From Psychrobium sp051201665 (GTDB lineage Bacteria; Pseudomonadota; Gammaproteobacteria; Enterobacterales; Psychrobiaceae), in assembly GCF_051201665.1 (NCBI RefSeq), contig NZ_CP179210.1, positions 2,232,001-2,296,000 on the forward strand: DNA of 64,000 nucleotides. Reading direction: 5' to 3'. Numbering within the stretch: position 1 is the first letter of the stretch; every line of letters begins with the position of its first letter. The notes under the pieces were generated by a model. The model saw only the letters and a list, made by a program, of their open reading frames with translations, made no database searches and had not been told where the DNA came from. Made by a program: the position numbers and the translations under genes. Shown here one piece after another: positions 34,807 to 43,800 of this stretch.

Positions 34807-36084
34807 TTAAAAGCACGTTTCACTTTTTAAAGCCACAAACTCAATCTTGCTCAGAACCTCTGAAAATTGAAACGCTATTTGACTACCGCAAGCACTACCC
34901 GAAAAACTAAATATTACTAAATCATCCTCAACTTTAATATGACGAACGTGGTGTGAACCCAACCAAGCTCTAACACCTTTATTATCAATTGTATCAATAT
35001 CATAGCGCTTTAATTGCTTTATTGCGGTTAACGCAATAGCAACATTAGACATCGGATCAATTTCAAAGTGTGCACTTGGATCATCAATAAAAAATGCTTG
35101 AAAGAGATTTAATGAGCATCCGTGAACTAGGCTATTTTTCTTCTTTGGTACACTTGAACAGTAAACTACATAATGATCAACAACATTCGAGCTTATCTCA
35201 TGAGGAGCAAAATAGAATCTATACTCAGGAATAAAGCCCTCTAATATTGAAGGCATTAGCTTAAGATTTTTTAATTCTGGAAATGCTTCTTTCAATGAAT
35301 TTTCGTTTATTTGGGGTTGCCAGTTCTCGCGTGCGCTTAAATTTTCTTTTCCGCGATCCCTATATTCATAACACGAATTACGCTCTTCAGCTGTTAGCTT
35401 CTGGCAATACTTACTTATCGCTGTAATTGCATCAGTAGTGAGTTTGTCAATTTCATTTTTAGTCGGCATTCTTTTCTCAATATCCGCCGACAATATCTTT
35501 TCTTTGCCTACGGCATAATGGGCAGCGACATTTTTCGCATCGCGATGCATAAAAAATTCATACTGTTCTTTGGTTTCAAAACTCTTGCAGCTCTCACGCA
35601 CACAAAACTGAGCGTATTCATTATGATTATCTTTGTTTACTGATACTGTCTGCGTTTCGCATAAATACAAGTCGCTAGGTCGCTTTAAATCCTCGATATC
35701 AATATTACAATCGACGACTAATTGCGTATTATTTCCGGGATCAAAGCCCCGCCATCCTTTATAAGTCTTGTTATCGATGTCGAAACACAGATGCCACTCG
35801 TACAGTGCCACCGCAGGTGAGCCTTGGCGTGAAAAATCAAATTCTTTCGTTATTTTTTTATCAGCACTTAGCTTTTGAGAATTGATGCTGCCACCATGAC
35901 ACTGCGTATCATCAGTTCGATTGGAAAGGCGCACAGAAACGTCAAGTTCGGTTTTAGAATTCGTTGAAATTGTGAATGTATGATCGCCGCCTTGTAAACT
36001 GCTAGAGTCATAGGTAAAGGTTTGAGCATTGGAAACGCCAATACCGTAGAATGAAACAAAAAATACAAATAACAACAACATCAT
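34807..36084 (-). CDS. Secreted hypothetical protein, cysteine-containing
   Basis: 425 residues. Signal peptide (about 1-20, ending VSNA), then a beta-rich N-terminal part (FTYDSSSLQGGDHTFTI, DVSVRLSNRT) with scattered cysteines (CHGG, LCFD, DCNI, LCETQ, FCVRESC) that could form disulfides in the periplasm. The C-terminal part is mixed alpha/beta and ends SETCF. No family recognised and no catalytic motif visible. Monocistronic. The stop codon lies within a TTA flanking a repeat scar, so the present C terminus may have been set by an old insertion. Confidence 0.7.
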   Translation of the reverse strand: MMLLLFVFFVSFYGIGVSNAQTFTYDSSSLQGGDHTFTISTNSKTELDVSVRLSNRTDDTQCHGGSINSQKLSADKKITKEFDFSRQGSPAVALYEWHLCFDIDNKTYKGWRGFDPGNNTQLVVDCNIDIEDLKRPSDLYLCETQTVSVNKDNHNEYAQFCVRESCKSFETKEQYEFFMHRDAKNVAAHYAVGKEKILSADIEKRMPTKNEIDKLTTDAITAISKYCQKLTAEERNSCYEYRDRGKENLSARENWQPQINENSLKEAFPELKNLKLMPSILEGFIPEYRFYFAPHEISSNVVDHYVVYCSSVPKKKNSLVHGCSLNLFQAFFIDDPSAHFEIDPMSNVAIALTAIKQLKRYDIDTIDNKGVRAWLGSHHVRHIKVEDDLVIFSFSGSACGSQIAFQFSEVLSKIEFVALKSETCF

Positions 36085-36093
36085 ATCAAATCC

Positions 36094-36583
36094 TTATGAG
36101 CTCAGTTCGGCCGAGTCAACGCGAATTACCGCTAACATATCCTCGTCATCGTCATCTATACCCACTTCAACAAAACCAAAACTGGCGTAAAAATCTTTAG
36201 CAACAGGGTTTTTGGGGTTATAACAAATTTCGATCTTGTTAATGCCGGTCATCGCTTTAATTTCCGCGAGGGCTAAGCTCAAAGCGATACGGCCGATACC
36301 CTGCTTTTGATATTTCTCGTCCACCATAAAACGCCAAATCGATACCTTGCTTGTCGTTTCTTGTACCCACATAAAAAACCCGACAACTGAGTCATCAACG
36401 ACAACAGAGTCATCAACGACAACAACGTCATCACGGACAATTGCTCGTGTGTAATACCCTTCACTGGGCTTCCACCAGCGACCACATATTACAGGCCACT
36501 AGCTGCTGTTGCTCTTTTGCGACATCAAGATCAGACACAGCTTCATAATTCGATTTCGTAATGGGATGTAGTGAAATATTCAT
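36094..36583 (-). pseudogene. GNAT acetyltransferase gene with a frameshift
   Basis: From the ATG at 36583 the frame reads MNISLHPITKSNYEAVSDL to WSLVEAQ then TGA. One base later the family sequence resumes in another frame (EGYYTRAIVRDD), passes an expanded 18-bp repeat (VVVDDS twice) and continues FFMWVQ, the acetyl-CoA site QKQGIGRIAL, YNPKNPVAKDFYASFGF. A two-base loss in a QYEGYY-type segment explains the break. Related to diamine/spermidine-type N-acetyltransferases. The 92-residue downstream frame lacks the first two beta strands and is unlikely to work. Confidence 0.82.
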
Positions 36584-36884
36584 TAAAACTCAACATAAAA
36601 AAATGAAACTATAAATTATAGGATAATCACTTTTAAAACAACCAATTAGGTATATATAATCTAGTTTCGTCAAACCTCTGGTATTTCATCGACGATTTCC
36701 CTGCAACCCACTGCTTTCATTACCACAACAGGGTTTATAAATTGAAACACTCAATTGAACATGCACAAATTTCGCACCAACAGTATAATTAAACATCAAA
36801 AGAGTCACATAAACGTCAATTGAGCCCAATGAGAGCGGCTATCTATGATAGATTAACGTCAATTTTAGTTGTCTGTAGGTCATT
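36584..36884. other. Divergent intergenic region
   Basis: About 300 bp between the GNAT remnant and the symporter gene. A TATAAT lies near 36783, without a good -35 at the normal distance. No gene seen. Confidence 0.4.
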
Positions 36885-38300
36885 ATGTTAGAAACGGTTG
36901 TTGGTTTTATAAATTCAATCTTGTGGGAAACGGTGCTTATTTATGGCCTCGTTGGCGCAGGTATTTACTTTTCATTTAGACTTGGACTTATCCAAGTCTC
37001 TTATTTAGGTCACGCATTTGGTCTGCTTAAAATAAGTCGCCAAGGTAGTGCAGATGGCCTGTCTTCATTCCAAGTATTTTGTACCAGCATGGCGGCACGT
37101 GTTGGTGCTGGCAACATGGCGGGTGTTGCGGTTGCGATAAGCACTGGTGGCCCTGGCGCTATCTTCTGGATGTGGCTCATTGCTTTTTTAGGCATGGCCA
37201 CCTCCATGGTAGAGTCGACTTTGGCACAGGTATTCAAGACAAAAGATTCTGAAGGTCAATTTCGCGGTGGACCGGCTTACTACATGACCAAAGGCCTTGG
37301 CCAACGTTGGATGGGCATATTATTTTCACTATCACTCATTCTTGCTTTTGGTCTTGTGTTTACAGCAGTACAAGCCAACACCATAAGCGGCGCGGTAACT
37401 AATGTATTTGCCTTTGATGCACTTTATGTCGGTATCGCAATCTCTATCGCCACAGGCTTTGTCATTATCGGCGGCCTAAGAAAAGTCGCACAAGTATCAG
37501 AAATCATTGTTCCTGTAATGGCTGTACTTTATCTTGCATTGGCTTTAGTTGTCGTTGTACTAAACGTTGAAAAGCTACCTCAAGTCTTTAGCTTAATCAT
37601 AAACAGTGCATTTGGCTGGCAAGAAGCCGCAAGTGGCGGTGTTGCTTATGCAGTAGCACAAGCCATGAAAGCGGGTATTGCTCGTGGTCTATTTTCAAAT
37701 GAAGCAGGTATGGGTAGCGCAGCAAACGTAGCAGCCAGTGCAACGCCTAATCCAAACCACCCTGCCTCACAAGGCTTCGTACAAATGATTGGTGTTTTCG
37801 TTGATACCTTAGTGATTTGTACTGCAACGGCAGCCATCATTTTATTAGCCGGCGATGTATCAAGCAGCGGCGACGGCATTGTATTAACGATTACTGCATT
37901 AGAGTCACACGTTGGCAGCTGGGGTGGTTTCTTCATTGCGGGTTCTATTGTGCTGTTTTGTTTCACTTCAATCATCGCTAATTACAGCTACGCTGAAACA
38001 AACATTCTTTTCTTGGCCAATAACAATACCGCCTATTTAACGCCGTTTAAGCTGGCAGTTGTTGGCATGATCATGTTCGGTTCATTGTCTAAAATCGATA
38101 TTGTATGGGCACTAGCCGACGCATCGATGGGCATAATGGCACTGATTAACCTTATTGCATTGGTACTTTTATCAGGCCTTGCAGTAGCGGTCATTAAAGA
38201 CTACCAAGTTCAACATAAAGCCGGTCAAGTGCCTAAGTTTGTTGCGAAAGATTTCCCGCAATTAAAAGGGAAAATTGAAAAAGGTATTTGGGGCGAATAA
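36885..38300 (+). CDS. AGCS family sodium:alanine/glycine symporter
   Basis: 471 residues with about eleven membrane helices and the family blocks GAGIYFSFRLGLIQ, MAARVGAGNMAGVAVAI, GGPGAIFWMW, FRGGPAYYM and GLFSNEAGMGSAANVAA. Inner-membrane uptake of alanine or glycine with Na+. Full length, ending GKIEKGIWGE. The last 39 bases of coding sequence recur 1.6 kb downstream at 39870-39908. Confidence 0.93.
   Translation: MLETVVGFINSILWETVLIYGLVGAGIYFSFRLGLIQVSYLGHAFGLLKISRQGSADGLSSFQVFCTSMAARVGAGNMAGVAVAISTGGPGAIFWMWLIAFLGMATSMVESTLAQVFKTKDSEGQFRGGPAYYMTKGLGQRWMGILFSLSLILAFGLVFTAVQANTISGAVTNVFAFDALYVGIAISIATGFVIIGGLRKVAQVSEIIVPVMAVLYLALALVVVVLNVEKLPQVFSLIINSAFGWQEAASGGVAYAVAQAMKAGIARGLFSNEAGMGSAANVAASATPNPNHPASQGFVQMIGVFVDTLVICTATAAIILLAGDVSSSGDGIVLTITALESHVGSWGGFFIAGSIVLFCFTSIIANYSYAETNILFLANNNTAYLTPFKLAVVGMIMFGSLSKIDIVWALADASMGIMALINLIALVLLSGLAVAVIKDYQVQHKAGQVPKFVAKDFPQLKGKIEKGIWGE
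38261..38299 (+). repeat. 39-bp direct repeat, copy in the symporter 3' end
   Basis: Matches 39870-39908 with two differences. It encodes the symporter C terminus, so the downstream copy looks like the end of a second, lost symporter gene or of a duplicated segment. Confidence 0.8.
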
Positions 38301-38338
38301 CTGCCCTTTCGCTGAATAAAACTGAGCAGATTTAAACT

Positions 38339-38374
38339 AAAGCCTCGTTGGTGTGAACCTACGGGGCTTTTTTA
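38339..38374 (+). terminator. Terminator of the symporter gene
   Basis: Imperfect stem AAGCC.CGTTGG/CCTACG.GGCTT followed by six T. Confidence 0.7.
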
Positions 38375-38502
38375 TGCAGTGACGTAACAATGCTGCAAAT
38401 CGAATTCATGATGTAAAAGGTGAGCATTAACGTGCATGCTTTCGCCAATCTTATCTATGTTAATCTTTTGATTTAAAAAGGTTCTGCATTTTTATAACCG
38501 TT

Positions 38503-38532
38503 CATACATTGCATGCACGTGCAATGTATGAC
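38503..38532. repeat. Long inverted repeat containing TGCATGCACG
   Basis: Perfect 12-bp arms TCATACATTGCA/TGCAATGTATGA around six bases, in the gene-free stretch upstream of the DUF4265 cassette. Confidence 0.7.
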
Positions 38533-38655
38533 GCAATGCACGCTTTCTCCAATAATGAAAATGCACTTAAAGCACGTCTGGTAGTTTTAAATATTGATTT
38601 ATCAGTGGCTTACTGTTATTTTTTCAGGCGGTTATCAAAAATAAAGTGTTGTTTC

Positions 38656-38673
38656 TATCGTGCATGCACGATA
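38656..38673. repeat. Perfect 18-bp palindrome containing TGCATGCACG
   Basis: TATCGTGCATGCACGATA, 9 bases before the GTTAGGT core site and 30 before the start of the DUF4265 gene. It shares ten bases with the inverted repeat 150 bp upstream, so it could be an operator or part of a recombination site. Confidence 0.6.
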
Positions 38674-38682
38674 AATACACTG

Positions 38683-39245
38683 TTAGGTGAAAAGGGAGTC
38701 CTGTGAGAACTGAAAAGCTAGTATTTGCACTTGAAATAGATGACGGTTGGCCGCCAATTAGTGCAGAAGGTGTTTGGTGTGAAAAAGTTGACGATCACTA
38801 TAAATTACTCAACACACCTTTTTTTATACCAGACTTAGCTCGCGGTGATATCTTTAAGGCTATTCCTGACCTCATAAATCAAAATATTTTTGAATTCGAT
38901 GTTATCGAAGAATCTGGAAATTCAGTGATATGGGTGATGAATAACAATGATATTGATATCCAGCCTTTCACAGAAACGCTGCAAAAATTAGGTTGTGTGT
39001 TTGAAGGTTTTCCTAGATATTCATTATTATCGGTCGACGTGCCTAGCACCGTTGACATAGCAACTTTAGAGGAGCTACTTGATCTATTCGAGGAGCTAGG
39101 GTTGGATTTTGCCTACCCTGTATGGAGGTTTAGTGAATAATTTCACCTAACAAGATCCTGAAATGCGACAGCTTTTACTGTCGCATTTTTTGCAATAAAC
39201 AAAAGGCGCAAAACCTGCACCAGCAACCTGCGGTTTAGGTTGGCG
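38683..39245 (+). mobile_element. Integron-cassette-like unit 1
   Basis: Begins inside GTTAGGT (a GTTRRRY core) and holds one gene. Just after the stop comes the exact complement of the leading bases: GTTAGGTGAAA at 38682 and TTTCACCTAAC at 39141. In an integron cassette the inverse core of its own attC must match its own leading core, and it does. The unit closes at the next GTTAGAA core. No integrase gene is in the window. Confidence 0.5.
38703..39140 (+). CDS. DUF4265 family protein
   Basis: 145 residues from a GTG start with GGGAG at a good distance. EIDDGWPPISAEGVWCEKV and NTPFFIPDLARGDIF identify the DUF4265 family, small soluble proteins of unknown function often carried as stand-alone genes or cassettes. 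No membrane or signal segment. It sits within 20 bases of the leading core site, as cassette genes do. Confidence 0.8.
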   Translation: MRTEKLVFALEIDDGWPPISAEGVWCEKVDDHYKLLNTPFFIPDLARGDIFKAIPDLINQNIFEFDVIEESGNSVIWVMNNNDIDIQPFTETLQKLGCVFEGFPRYSLLSVDVPSTVDIATLEELLDLFEELGLDFAYPVWRFSE

Positions 39246-39251
39246 TTAGAA
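39141..39251 (+). repeat. attC-like region of cassette unit 1 with terminator hairpin
   Basis: Runs from TTTCACCTAAC to GTTAGAA. Inside are a strong hairpin ATGCGACAG/CTGTCGCAT with T-run (a terminator for the DUF4265 gene) and GGTTTAGGTTGGC before the right core. The inner L boxes do not pair well by eye, so attC function is uncertain. Confidence 0.4.
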
Positions 39252-39832
39252 CGGCGTGAGGTTTATATATCAATGGAAACTATTGTGCGATGCTTCTCTA
39301 GGCTTGATGAACTTTTCGAAATCCTTGATATGAAATTAGCTGAAATTGAATCCGCAATCGACAAGTCGTTCGATCCTGACAGCGATGGTTTATTTGACAA
39401 AGCGGAATATTTCGTTGGTATCGGTTTGGTAGCTGCGCAGCAGCACCTCGCGGAGGTAACAACATTTATAGGAATAGATAAACAAAAATCTTATAAGTTA
39501 GGTCAGAGACATGTGTCAGGTATTAGTTATGCTTCAGCAATAGATTCTGCAGCGAATTTTTGGAAGCATGAAGCCGAATGGTGGAAAGATATGGACCCTG
39601 TGACAAACTCTAACACGAAAGTAAAATATCATGTTGAAACTATTGCAGGAACTCATGATTATCCACTATCTAATTTTTTATACGCTATATCGGGTAATAA
39701 AGAGATAAGACTAGAATGTTTACTTCCGATAATTGAAGAGTGGATATCCACACTGGAAAACTTCGACAATGTTCATGTTTGACTTAGGCGCTTCCGTTCT
39801 AACACATATGAGCCTTTCTCGAGTCAATAGGC
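39246..39832 (+). mobile_element. Integron-cassette-like unit 2
   Basis: Leading core GTTAGAACGG at 39245 and its exact complement CCGTTCTAAC at 39794, just after the single gene. The right end appears worn (ATTAGAAGGG near 39829). Confidence 0.45.
39273..39782 (+). CDS. Hypothetical cassette protein
   Basis: 169 residues from METIVRCFSRLDELFEILD; the frame is open 11 codons further up from a TTG. The N terminus is helical, and the middle (VTTFIGIDKQKSYKLGQ, then AANFWKHEAEWW) is rich in aromatic residues. Soluble, no signal peptide. I do not recognise the family. The strong core-site pairing around it suggests it travels as a single-gene cassette. Confidence 0.65.
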   Translation: METIVRCFSRLDELFEILDMKLAEIESAIDKSFDPDSDGLFDKAEYFVGIGLVAAQQHLAEVTTFIGIDKQKSYKLGQRHVSGISYASAIDSAANFWKHEAEWWKDMDPVTNSNTKVKYHVETIAGTHDYPLSNFLYAISGNKEIRLECLLPIIEEWISTLENFDNVHV

Positions 39833-39869
39833 ATTAGAAGGGAAATAAGGCACAGTCACAAAAATACTA

Positions 39870-39908
39870 ATTAAAAGGGAAGATTGAAAAAGGTATTTAG
39901 GGCGAATA
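39870..39908 (+). repeat. 39-bp direct repeat, downstream copy
   Basis: Second copy of the symporter C-terminal coding end, here ending in a TAG of its own and followed by the hairpin GAATAGT/ACTATTC. It closes the 1.6 kb segment that holds the two cassette-like units. Confidence 0.75.
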
Positions 39909-39932
39909 GTTTTGACTATTCTGACTAGAATT

Positions 39933-39967
39933 AAGGCCTTGAAGATAATTATCTTCAAGGCCTTTTT
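39933..39967. terminator. Perfect palindromic terminator
   Basis: 16-base arms AAGGCCTTGAAGATAA and TTATCTTCAAGGCCTT meet with no loop, followed by T-run. Serves the converging DUF2059 gene. Confidence 0.75.
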
Positions 39968-39968
39968 G

Positions 39969-40469
39969 TTACTGCTCTTTCGAAGCTCTTGATTCTTTGA
40001 GAACTTGTCCTAATTCCTTTGAAACAGCTTGAATTTTTGGAAACGCGGCACGAGCTAAAGACTGTCCCATCATCATAGACTCTTGACTGACCGCGGGCAT
40101 TTTCTTAAGAATAGATTGCCCACTTTCGGTTTTGTAGAAAGCTAACATATCGGAAATTTCTTTTTCGTTAAAATTCTTGTTATAAATTTCAATAACGGCT
40201 GGTTCCATTTTCGCCCAACTCATTTCCTCACGTAAAACAGTCGTCATTTCATCATAATACTTATCAAATATCTCACCCTCTGCATCTGTGACGCCCATTT
40301 CTTTTGACATGTTCTTCATCATGGGAACCATTTGTGCATACATAGCGTCAACCATTGCATCCATATCCATAACTTGGACTAATTCGGCAATTTTTTCTTG
40401 CTTAGTTTCGCTATGTGCATAACCGTGCGTAGATAACAATATGAATAGTATCAATATTCCTTTTTTCAT
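39969..40469 (-). CDS. DUF2059 periplasmic protein
   Basis: 166 residues from MKKGILILFILLSTHGYAHS; an in-frame start 13 codons earlier precedes the signal peptide and is less likely. After cleavage near AHS the protein is helical and methionine-rich (MDAMVDAMYAQMVPMMKNM) with the family block FYKTESGQSILKKMP. Exported, function unknown. Confidence 0.85.
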   Translation of the reverse strand: MKKGILILFILLSTHGYAHSETKQEKIAELVQVMDMDAMVDAMYAQMVPMMKNMSKEMGVTDAEGEIFDKYYDEMTTVLREEMSWAKMEPAVIEIYNKNFNEKEISDMLAFYKTESGQSILKKMPAVSQESMMMGQSLARAAFPKIQAVSKELGQVLKESRASKEQ

Positions 40470-40590
40470 TTTACTTCCTTCAATTTTATTGGAGACCGAA
40501 TATACCAATAATATTTAAAACTTGTCACGTTAAAAGGTTGATTAGGGAGTTGATAATGCGCTTTGAAATTTATTCGTCTTCCGAAAAGCA

Positions 40591-40625
40591 AAAAACCGCT
40601 TAATCATGCGATTAAGCGGGTTTTC
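40591..40625. terminator. tRNA-Ser-type terminator at the left island edge
   Basis: Stem CCGCTTAAT/ATTAAGCGG with A- and T-runs, the same hairpin that follows tRNA-Ser at 51838-51874. It is probably the original downstream terminator of that tRNA, now displaced by the island. Confidence 0.75.
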
Positions 40626-40631
40626 TTAATG

Positions 40632-40652
40632 TGGCGGAGAGATAGGAATTTG
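40632..40652 (-). repeat. Left attachment-site remnant (tRNA-Ser 3' end)
   Basis: TGGCGGAGAGATAGG then ATTTG, matching the last 21 bases of tRNA-Ser(UGA) with one or two changes. With the intact tRNA at 51881 it brackets an 11.2 kb island. Confidence 0.75.
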
Positions 40653-40848
40653 CCCCCTATCCTTCCGTGTAATAAAATAAATCTTTAATTTTCAGCTATT
40701 AATCTAGAGAGTATCAAACCAAAGTTGGCAATTGGTTAATACTGTTGACTATATTAATAGTGCGCTAGATTGTCAATTTTTTAACCGCTATGATAAATAA
40801 TTATAAGGTAAAAATTATCATTCAATAACTCCATTTTTATGGCAAATA

Positions 40849-43800
40849 TTACACTCTATTCTTCTTAAAGTTTTCCGCTTGAGCAAATATCTCTTTGTAT
40901 ACTTCATCTCGGCTCACTGGTGGATAACCAAATTTTGCAAGCAACATAATTAAATCAACTTTTAGTTCAGCCTTAATATCATCACGGTTATTCCAATCGG
41001 TATATTTGGATTTATCATCAACAATTTGCTTTACCGCTTGTGACAGCTCAATCAATTTATCGTCTGGATAGGTAAAATCATACTTAACAGCTAACGATTT
41101 TAAGATGTCATAAAACGTTTTTTCTTCAAAGCTAATACCTAAATCATCGCCAGAATCCATTTCTGTTTTTACACCGTAAATCATATCGACCATACTTTCA
41201 GAGAATTCCTCAAGAACCTCACTCACCAATACATCGTCTTCTTTACGCTCATTGTATTTATCAACTAACGCCTTAAAGCGTTTGGTGAAATCGACACCCT
41301 GCGCAAGGTTAACCTTTTTCATTTCATCAATGGCTTTGGCTAACATTTTTTGCAGTAACATTATCTTGGTATTGGGCAGCTTTATCTTGCCAATTTTGGC
41401 AAGATAGTCTTCATCGAAAATATCAATCTCACCATCATCGTTGCCAAGTTTGAATATTTCCTCTACACCGTCACTTTTAAGCGCCTCTGTAATCATTTCA
41501 CGCACTTTAGCGTTCATTTGTGCTGTATCAGGTGCTTGACCTTTGGTTAACTTGTAGATGATAGATCGTACAGCAAGATAAAAATGAATAAAATCACGCT
41601 CATTTTGCGATAGCTTCTCGCTACCACAACAAACATCATAAGCCGCTTTTAAACGCTTAACTAACGCCATAAAGCGTTTCTCAAGTTTGCCTATAGAAAG
41701 CACAAATTCAGCCGCATGATTTAAGCAATTTAACTGTGCCACTGGCTCGCCAGTGAAATAAGGCGAGGAATCGAATTTATGGAATATTCGATTAAGAAGA
41801 TCTAAATGATCTTTAACCGCAATAACCGACTGATTGATATCTTCAAAGTTGGTTTCTTCTGACTTTGAAAATTGCGCTAAGGCTTTATTCATCGCCGTTT
41901 TAATACCGATGTAATCAACCACTAACCCCTTATGCTTGCCTGAAAAATTGCGGTTAACACGTGAAATAGTTTGAATAAGGTTATGTTTTTGTAAAGGTTT
42001 ATCAATATAAATCGTATCAAGAAACGGTACGTCAAAGCCCGTAAGCCACATATCAACGACAATGGCGATTTTAAAATTAGATTTATCATTCTTAAATTGA
42101 CGGTCTAACTCTTTACGGTATTCTTTTGTACCCAATAAATTGTATAAATTTTCAGGATCATCTTTGCCACGTGTCATCACCATTTTGACACGCTCCATCG
42201 GTTTGGCTAATTTACCAGCGTTGATGGCTGCCTTACGCTCCTGCTCTGTATAATGAGTGACGTCTTCTGCTTCTTTAATTTCAAACCAGTGTGGGCGTAA
42301 CGCTTCAAGCTCCTGATAAAACAAATAAGCAATCTCACGTGAACTACTGACAAACATGGCTTTACCTTTTATGGTCGAGCCTTCATTGATACGGCCTTCG
42401 TAGTGTTCAACAAAATCTTTAGCCAGCGTACGTATGCGATCAGGATCGCCCAAAATCGAATTCATACTCGAAGTAGCTTTCTTGCTTTCTTCTATTTGAT
42501 GTTCATTGCTACCAGAATCTTCACATTGTTTGTAATAAGCTTCTATCTCTTCTAACTTGGCATTATTAAGCAATACTTTTGCCGCACGGCCTTCATAAAC
42601 AATACGTACCGTTATTTCATCTTTAACCGACTCTGACATGGTATAAGCATCAATTACCTTACCAAATACGTCTAACGTGGCATCAATAGGCGTACCAGTA
42701 AAACCAACAAAGGTCGCATTAGGCAATGAGTCGTGAAGATATTTTGCAAAGCCGTATGTGCGCCTCACGCCAGCATTAGGCCCCTTGTCAGTAATGACAA
42801 CCTTTTGGTCTAAATTAACTTGGCTACGATGCGCCTCATCAGAAATACAAATAACGTTAGTGCGCTCTGTTAGTACTTCAATGTCTTGGGTAAACTTATG
42901 AATGGTGGTTAAAAACACACCGCCACTTTGTCGGCCTTTAAGTAGTTGTCTTAGTTGGTCGCGGCTTTCAACACTAACAATATGATCATCGCCAATATAG
43001 CTTTTAGCGTTGGAGAATTGTTGAGATAACTGATCGTCTAAATCTGTTCTATCCGTTATTAATACGATGGTCGGGCTTTCAAATTCGACGCTTTTCATTA
43101 AAAGCCGTGATAAAAACTGCATGGTGTAGCTTTTACCACAACCTGTTGCACCAAAGTACGTGCCGCCTTTACCACTGCCACCTGCAACATTGCCGTCAGC
43201 CGTAATCAACTTTCGTTCTTTTTTAATATTGTCAAAAAGCTTTCGAGCCGCGTAATATTGCGGGTAACGACACACTATTTTCACTTCACCTTTAGATTTA
43301 TCAGGGAAGTAAATAAAGTTGCGAATAACATCACACAAACGTTGTTTATCAAACAAGCCCTGCAACATCGTATGCAAGCCATTAATACCATCTTGCTCAA
43401 TTGATTCATCACCAGTAACTTTGCGCCATGCATAATAAAAATCATAGGGTGCAAACACATTGCCCATTTTATTATTTACGCCATCGCTAATAACACACAG
43501 GGCATTGAACACAAATAACTGGGGAATATCACGACGATAACGGGTGGTTAATTGCACATAGGCATCATGTAATGACGCTTGTTCTTCACGAATAGCACTC
43601 TTAAATTCAAACACAACAACAGGCAAACCGTTGATATATAAAATACCATCAGGAATACGCATGGCGTTATCGGTTGATGGGCTGTCAATTTCCAGCTGAT
43701 TAACGATTTTAAAAATGTTGTGCTGTGTTGTTGCAACATAAGGTACGCTTGGCTCAGCCACCATAGGTAACGCTTCATGTGACGCTTGAGCAACCGCTAC

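Noticed and set aside
34621..34830. 69-codon plus-strand frame near the repeat scar
   Set aside because: No ribosome site, runs through the scar and into the 3' end of the opposite gene, and resembles no protein family.
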